Positions 61,301 through 64,000 of a stretch of DNA of 64,000 nucleotides are shown in pieces (positions within the stretch are counted from its first letter, which is position 1; each line of letters opens with the position of its first letter). The stretch covers positions 1-64,000 of the forward strand of contig JAJFVE010000194.1 in NCBI GenBank assembly GCA_021371965.1, in the 5' to 3' direction. Origin of the DNA: Planctomycetaceae bacterium (GTDB lineage Bacteria; Planctomycetota; Phycisphaerae; SM23-33). The notes under the pieces were generated by a model. It made no database searches. It was not told the DNA's origin and saw only the letters and a list, made by a program, of their open reading frames with translations. The position numbers and the translations under genes were made by a program.

Positions 61301-61488
61301 TGAGTATCACCGACGACGGAAAAGGATTCGACCCCAAGAAGGTCGGCGCCGGACTGGGCCTGATCTCGCTGCGCGAAAACGCCGAGGCCGTCGACGGAAC
61401 CCTCAGCATCGACTCCCGCCTCGGACAAACCCGCGTCACGATCGCGGCCCCCGCCAAACCGCTGGAATCGTCAGATTCTGAGCTTTAG
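58342..61488 (+). CDS. Large CHASE-GAF-PAS sensor histidine kinase
   Basis: A 1048-residue membrane sensor. Two membrane helices (about 22-40 and 325-345) flank an extracytoplasmic CHASE-like domain (about 60-310; CFRALAWTPQVDASNRSAIE, SLLAVVPVYKQGN). Cytoplasmic domains are a GAF (about 395-540), a PAS (about 550-660), a second PAS-like region (about 675-820), a HisKA_3 dimerisation domain with phospho-acceptor His851 (AVELHDS) and a HATPase (about 945-1045) with ANNALRH, TDDGKGFD and GAGLGLISLREN. This is the NarX/DegS-type kinase class, matched to the NarL-type regulator encoded divergently. CHASE domains sense small ligands such as cytokinin-like molecules or peptides; the ligand here is unknown. 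Confidence 0.93.
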   Translation: MNDSPQQPHDRSFQPEKRTHYWVAVAALAVGVALSAAMFFQLRLAQQQRLEQQFALEGQERCAELSRTVNSLLCKVQDLAALYECSEEVEVNEFTVFAQHLLNRDTCFRALAWTPQVDASNRSAIETRGRSLWQNLKPPYRITPMQAASAPASAPDPASLRQYPILYLLPAGAKLHPGDDLYSRPELRLAMDYADALASPVLASYDLQSESLLAVVPVYKQGNKALAASGRRENLAGFAVAQIHLPDLIQLAFATELRTGVEITLTDKMADEPPRQLGRYRPSSERPGPLSSLVHEQYFDVGGRQWRLRSVATQNYIADRPHYTPWAVLGLGLVISLSISYYLLSALGRSQEVRRLVGQQTAQLREGNLLMEAEILSRRQAEGLLYLQRNLAAALGGEQSVDGVLTVSLQAALQVDGLDSGGIYTINAARCCADLAVHRGLGEEFVQSITHIDSTHPGMSAIAGGRTVVIENIPGKIPDAVWLNEGLFSAVIVPIWHQDVVVASLNLGSHHHDTVSPQTVSAVEAIASQIGGALARARVSEALRQSEQRLRVLAENVDAIFYRLDIEGRVVYASPQVARFGYDERTVVGLDFQQFIYPGDRAMVLSRFHAILSKASPPLVEYRMIAGDGSVLWMQDSSVAACDSGGRVVAVTGILQDVTHRKESEQRLRDSERRYHSLFENSPTSLWEEDFSAVREYLDSLEASGVEDLPAYLRRNGQAVRHCASLVRIVDVNAATLSIFDAPSKEVLLGNLDKVFTDSSFTVFREEIISLIQGVHSFHTDATNRTLGGKTKEIVLHVAVVPGCEKTWQRAMIGMIDITDRKQAQKALQAARQKLMHAREAERRHIAVELHDSISQSLVALQLMLHNVANTAGQTLGPAALRDLSAAVQQCTALVREVRNLCHGLYPPTLQSLGLGSGLRELARQCTAAGMAATVIDTPQTQWLRFDPDVEIALFRAAQEAANNALRHSGATHLLFTLEHDGAGVTLSITDDGKGFDPKKVGAGLGLISLRENAEAVDGTLSIDSRLGQTRVTIAAPAKPLESSDSEL

Positions 61489-61627
61489 GGGATTACCACA
61501 GAGGCTCAGAGGGCACAGAGATAAACAACAAGATAACCATCGCCCCTGGAGGCGACTCAGCGACAAACTCATTCTTCCCCGTCTTGTTTCTTCCTCTGAG
61601 AACTCTGTGCCCCTGTGGTAAATCCCC
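61486..61627. repeat. CACAGAG-word inverted repeat after the sensor kinase
   Basis: GGGGATTACCACAGAGGCTC (overlapping the kinase stop) and CTCTGTGCCCCTGTGGTAAA with ATCCCC form long arms about 65 bases apart. The outer ends GGGGATTACCACAG and CTGTGGTAAATCCCC match almost exactly. The word repeats are the same as at 10371. The gap to the HAD gene shows nothing else. Confidence 0.82.
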
Positions 61628-61687
61628 TTCTTTACTGCGCGTCTGCCTGCGGGTACTCTTGGCGTCTTATCGATCCGGGAGAGCGAT

Positions 61688-62365
61688 GTGGATGCTTTGA
61701 TCTTCGATTTTGACGGCGTGGTGGTCGACAGCGAACCGGTGCACCTCGAGGCGTTTCGCCGCGTGCTGCGCGATGTCGGGCTGTCCCTGTCTACCCGAGA
61801 CTACTACGGCAAGTACCTCGGTTTCGACGACCATGACTGCTTCGCGGCCGTGGCGGCCGACAACGCCCGACGCGTCTCGCAAAAGCAGATCGCCGAGCTC
61901 ACGGCCGCCAAGACGCGCATCGTGCAGTCAATCTACGCCCAGTCGATCCAGCCGCTTCCCGGGGCGGTGGAGCTGATCCGCGCGGCCGCGGCGGCCAAGC
62001 TGCCCCTGGCCATCTGCTCCGGCGGATTGATGGACGAGATCACCCTCGCCGCCCGCACCGTCGGCGTGCTGGACTGCTTCGACCTGATTATCTCGGCCGA
62101 AATGGTCGCCGCCGGAAAGCCCGACCCCGAAGGCTACGTCCAGGCGCTGCGGAAGCTCTGCGAAAAGCACGGCCGCACGCTTCATCCGCAGCGCACGGTG
62201 GTGATAGAAGACTCCCCCGCCGGGATCGAGGCCGCCCAGGCTGCCGGGAACAAGACCCTCGCCGTGGCCACCTCGTATCCGCAAGACCGCCTGAGGGCCG
62301 CCGACCGCGTCGTCGCCCGCCTCAGCGACATCACCCTGGCGGAAGTGGCCGCGCTGGCCTCCTGA
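61688..62365 (+). CDS. HAD hydrolase, beta-phosphoglucomutase-like
   Basis: A 225-residue HAD-superfamily protein. Motif I DFDGVVVDSEPVH is at 7-19, motif II ICSGG near 109, the lysine of motif III in GKPDPEGY, and motif IV VIEDSPAGIEAA. A small helical cap is present. The features resemble beta-phosphoglucomutase and related sugar-phosphate phosphatases, but substrate is not set by sequence. The start is GTG with GGGAG six bases upstream. A palindromic terminator follows. Confidence 0.82.
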   Translation: MDALIFDFDGVVVDSEPVHLEAFRRVLRDVGLSLSTRDYYGKYLGFDDHDCFAAVAADNARRVSQKQIAELTAAKTRIVQSIYAQSIQPLPGAVELIRAAAAAKLPLAICSGGLMDEITLAARTVGVLDCFDLIISAEMVAAGKPDPEGYVQALRKLCEKHGRTLHPQRTVVIEDSPAGIEAAQAAGNKTLAVATSYPQDRLRAADRVVARLSDITLAEVAALAS

Positions 62366-62376
62366 GTTTCCGCCCC

Positions 62377-62396
62377 GGGTGCCATGGCACCCTTTT
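62377..62396 (+). terminator. Palindromic terminator of the HAD gene
   Basis: GGGTGCCATGGCACCC followed by TTTT, 11 bases after the HAD stop. The hairpin plus short T run fits a weak rho-independent terminator. A related palindrome is at 18928. Confidence 0.65.
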
Positions 62397-62401
62397 CTCA
62401 C

Positions 62402-62432
62402 TGACTACCGGCTACTGGCTACCGATTACCAG
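62402..62432. repeat. Single arm of the GCTACCGG-word repeat
   Basis: TGACTACCGGCTACTGGCTACC followed by GATTACCAGTC. It matches one arm of the element at 22826, with no inverted partner seen before the murJ start. Confidence 0.6.
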
Positions 62433-62479
62433 TCTTTTGCCGTGGCATCCGCTGCGGCGATGACGCATAATCCCCTCCC

Positions 62480-64000
62480 GTGAACGAGCATCAGAAAGAG
62501 CATCATCGCGAGCGCGAGCATTTTTTCGGGGCCGCCAAGATCGTGGCCGCCCTGACGATTCTCTCGCGCATCAGCGGGCTTTTTCGCAATATGGCCATCA
62601 CCGCCCTGGGCGCTAATCGCGTCACTAGCGCCTTTCGCGTGGCCTTTGGCGTGCCCAACCTCTTCCGCCGCCTCTTCGGCGAAGGCGCCCTTTCGGCAGC
62701 GCTTATTCCCGTCTTTTCTGAAACTGCTGAAAAGAGCGGACTGGAGAAAGCCCGCCTGCTCTTGAGCAATCTCATTGCCCTGGCCGCAGTGGTGCTCTCG
62801 ACGCTGGCGGTGGTGATCGCCTCGGGGTTAGTCATCTGGGTCTGGGTTTCATGGCAGGCGACGGATCTGCGACTACTGCTGACGATGACCTTGATCATGC
62901 TGCCCTTCATGATCAGCGTCTGCCTGCTGGCGCTGGCGGCGGCGGCATTGAATTGCCGCGGGCACTTTGTCTATCCCGCCTTTGCTCCGATAATCTTGAA
63001 TCTGTTCCAGATTGCCGCCGCCATTGCGGCCCTGAAGTGGATCAGTTCCACGCCCTCGTCGCTGCTACTGGTTTCCACCTCCGTACCTTTGGCAGGGCTC
63101 GTGCAGTTGCTGGGGATCATCTGGCTGCTCAAGCGGAGCGGGCTGGGACTCGTTCTCCGCCTGCGCCCGCTTGAACCGGGCATCAAAGTCGTCCTGCGAC
63201 TGGTAGCGCCGGCGCTGATGGGGCTGGGCTTTCTTCAGTTTTGTGAACTTCTCCAACTGGTGCTGGGATGGGTCATGGCCGCCACGCCCGGTTCGCCGGA
63301 ACTGAATCTTTTCGGCTGGCACATCGTCAAACCGCTGGACGAAGGCGACGTGGCCCGCATAGACACCGCGCGTCAGTTGTACCAATTGCCCATGGGTGTG
63401 CTGGCCATGTCGCTGGCGACGACGATCTTTCCGCTGCTAAGCCGCTACGCCAGCCGCAACGACATGCCCGCCCTGCAGGAAAGCGTCAACCGCGCGATCC
63501 GGCTGTCGCTGCTGGAAGGCCTGGCGGCCGGAGCGGGGTTATTCGTTCTGGCCGATCCCATCATCATTTTCTTGTTCCGCCGCGCCAAGTTCACCCACGA
63601 CGATGCCCTGCGTGCGGCCTGGGTCCTCAAATACTACTGCCTTGGGATCTGGGCCAACTGCGTCTATGTGATCCTGATCCGCGCGTTCTACGCTCTCAAG
63701 GATTATCGCACGCCGTTGAAGATCGCCGTTGTCCTGACGACTTTCAGCGTGCTGAGCCTGATGGCCATGCTGATCTGGATACCGCAGTTGGGGCCGGCTT
63801 CGTTCGGGTTGTCCATATCGCTGACGACCTCCCTGACGGTCATCTTGCTCGCCGCGGCGCTGCGACGGCGCATCGGCTCTTTCGGCGACCGGCAACTGGC
63901 CCTGAGCATCGCCAAGAGCGTGCTGGCCACCGCCATCATGGTCGCGGCGATCGAGGCCTTGCTCTGGGCGCTGCGGGCGTGGCATCTGGATCGGCCTTGG
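62480..64000 (+). CDS. murJ: MurJ-type lipid II flippase, 5' part (cut by window end)
   Basis: The frame is open to the end of the window (507 codons seen). It shows the MurJ/MviN pattern: AAKIVAALTILSRISGLFRNMAI near residue 18, ANRVTSAFRVAFGVPNLFRRLFGEGALSAALIPVFSE, PALMGLGFLQF and QLYQLPMGVLAMSLATTIFPLLSR (about 295-318), plus about 12 hydrophobic helices. MurJ flips the peptidoglycan precursor across the membrane. A GTG at MNEHQKEH is the chosen start; no better ATG precedes it. This supports peptidoglycan synthesis, which Planctomycetota are known to have. The C-terminus is missing. Confidence 0.9.
   Translation, partial: MNEHQKEHHREREHFFGAAKIVAALTILSRISGLFRNMAITALGANRVTSAFRVAFGVPNLFRRLFGEGALSAALIPVFSETAEKSGLEKARLLLSNLIALAAVVLSTLAVVIASGLVIWVWVSWQATDLRLLLTMTLIMLPFMISVCLLALAAAALNCRGHFVYPAFAPIILNLFQIAAAIAALKWISSTPSSLLLVSTSVPLAGLVQLLGIIWLLKRSGLGLVLRLRPLEPGIKVVLRLVAPALMGLGFLQFCELLQLVLGWVMAATPGSPELNLFGWHIVKPLDEGDVARIDTARQLYQLPMGVLAMSLATTIFPLLSRYASRNDMPALQESVNRAIRLSLLEGLAAGAGLFVLADPIIIFLFRRAKFTHDDALRAAWVLKYYCLGIWANCVYVILIRAFYALKDYRTPLKIAVVLTTFSVLSLMAMLIWIPQLGPASFGLSISLTTSLTVILLAAALRRRIGSFGDRQLALSIAKSVLATAIMVAAIEALLWALRAWHLDRPW

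Overview
The window is a GC-rich (roughly 65% by eye) bacterial chromosome segment with about 52 protein genes, one tRNA and an unusually dense set of intergenic inverted repeats. The gene mix points to Planctomycetota, probably class Phycisphaerae: secreted formylglycine sulfatase with a Tat signal, GH99-like and GH4 enzymes, a GH141-like beta-helix protein, PQQ-type beta-propeller proteins, UroD-like, ThuA and Gfo/Idh/MocA proteins, a DUF6785-type membrane protein and lipoproteins with HEAT repeats. No rRNA was seen to confirm this, so the assignment is inference.

Layout. 0.2-5.2 kb: a minus-strand unit of ABC exporter, DUF1854 partner and GH99-like lipoprotein. 5.3-12 kb: ybeY, comF with a HEAT-repeat gene, fumC and a patatin-like lipoprotein. 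12.0-14.3 kb: a lower-GC restriction-modification pair (methyltransferase and a candidate nuclease). 14.3-17.9 kb: a carbohydrate operon (Gfo/Idh/MocA, GH4, UroD-like). 18.2-24.8 kb: HEAT lipoprotein, DUF6785 membrane protein, ABC ATPase, ThuA, malic enzyme and a small membrane protein. 24.9-28.8 kb: three tandem paralogous secreted coiled-coil proteins. 28.9-33 kb: orphan trpB, rmuC, a four-helix-bundle gene bracketed by a perfect inverted repeat, holA, a 35-residue membrane microprotein and tRNA-Met. 33-41 kb: M48 protease, SDR, BRO-family protein, two divergent zinc-ribbon membrane proteins, a lipoprotein, a hypothetical, an EamA transporter and an MBL-fold protein. 41-57 kb: large propeller protein, beta-helix protein, metallophosphoesterase with a 40-residue upstream ORF, DUF72, a duplicated pair of secreted proteins with a sulfatase, purH and a second propeller protein. 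57-64 kb: NarL-type regulator divergent from a large sensor kinase, HAD phosphatase and the start of murJ (cut by the window end).

The genes are mostly housekeeping interleaved with secreted polysaccharide or sulfated-glycan handling functions. The most striking non-genic theme is that many gene ends sit in paired inverted repeats built from short repeated words (for example CACAGAG, GTGAGTG, GCTACCGG, AGCTGATAGCTGA, CGTCCTCGTCG). Each locus uses a different word but the same design, and several stop codons lie inside the repeats. No stretch above about 300 bases lacks a gene or repeat. No CRISPR array, integrase, transposase or rRNA was seen.
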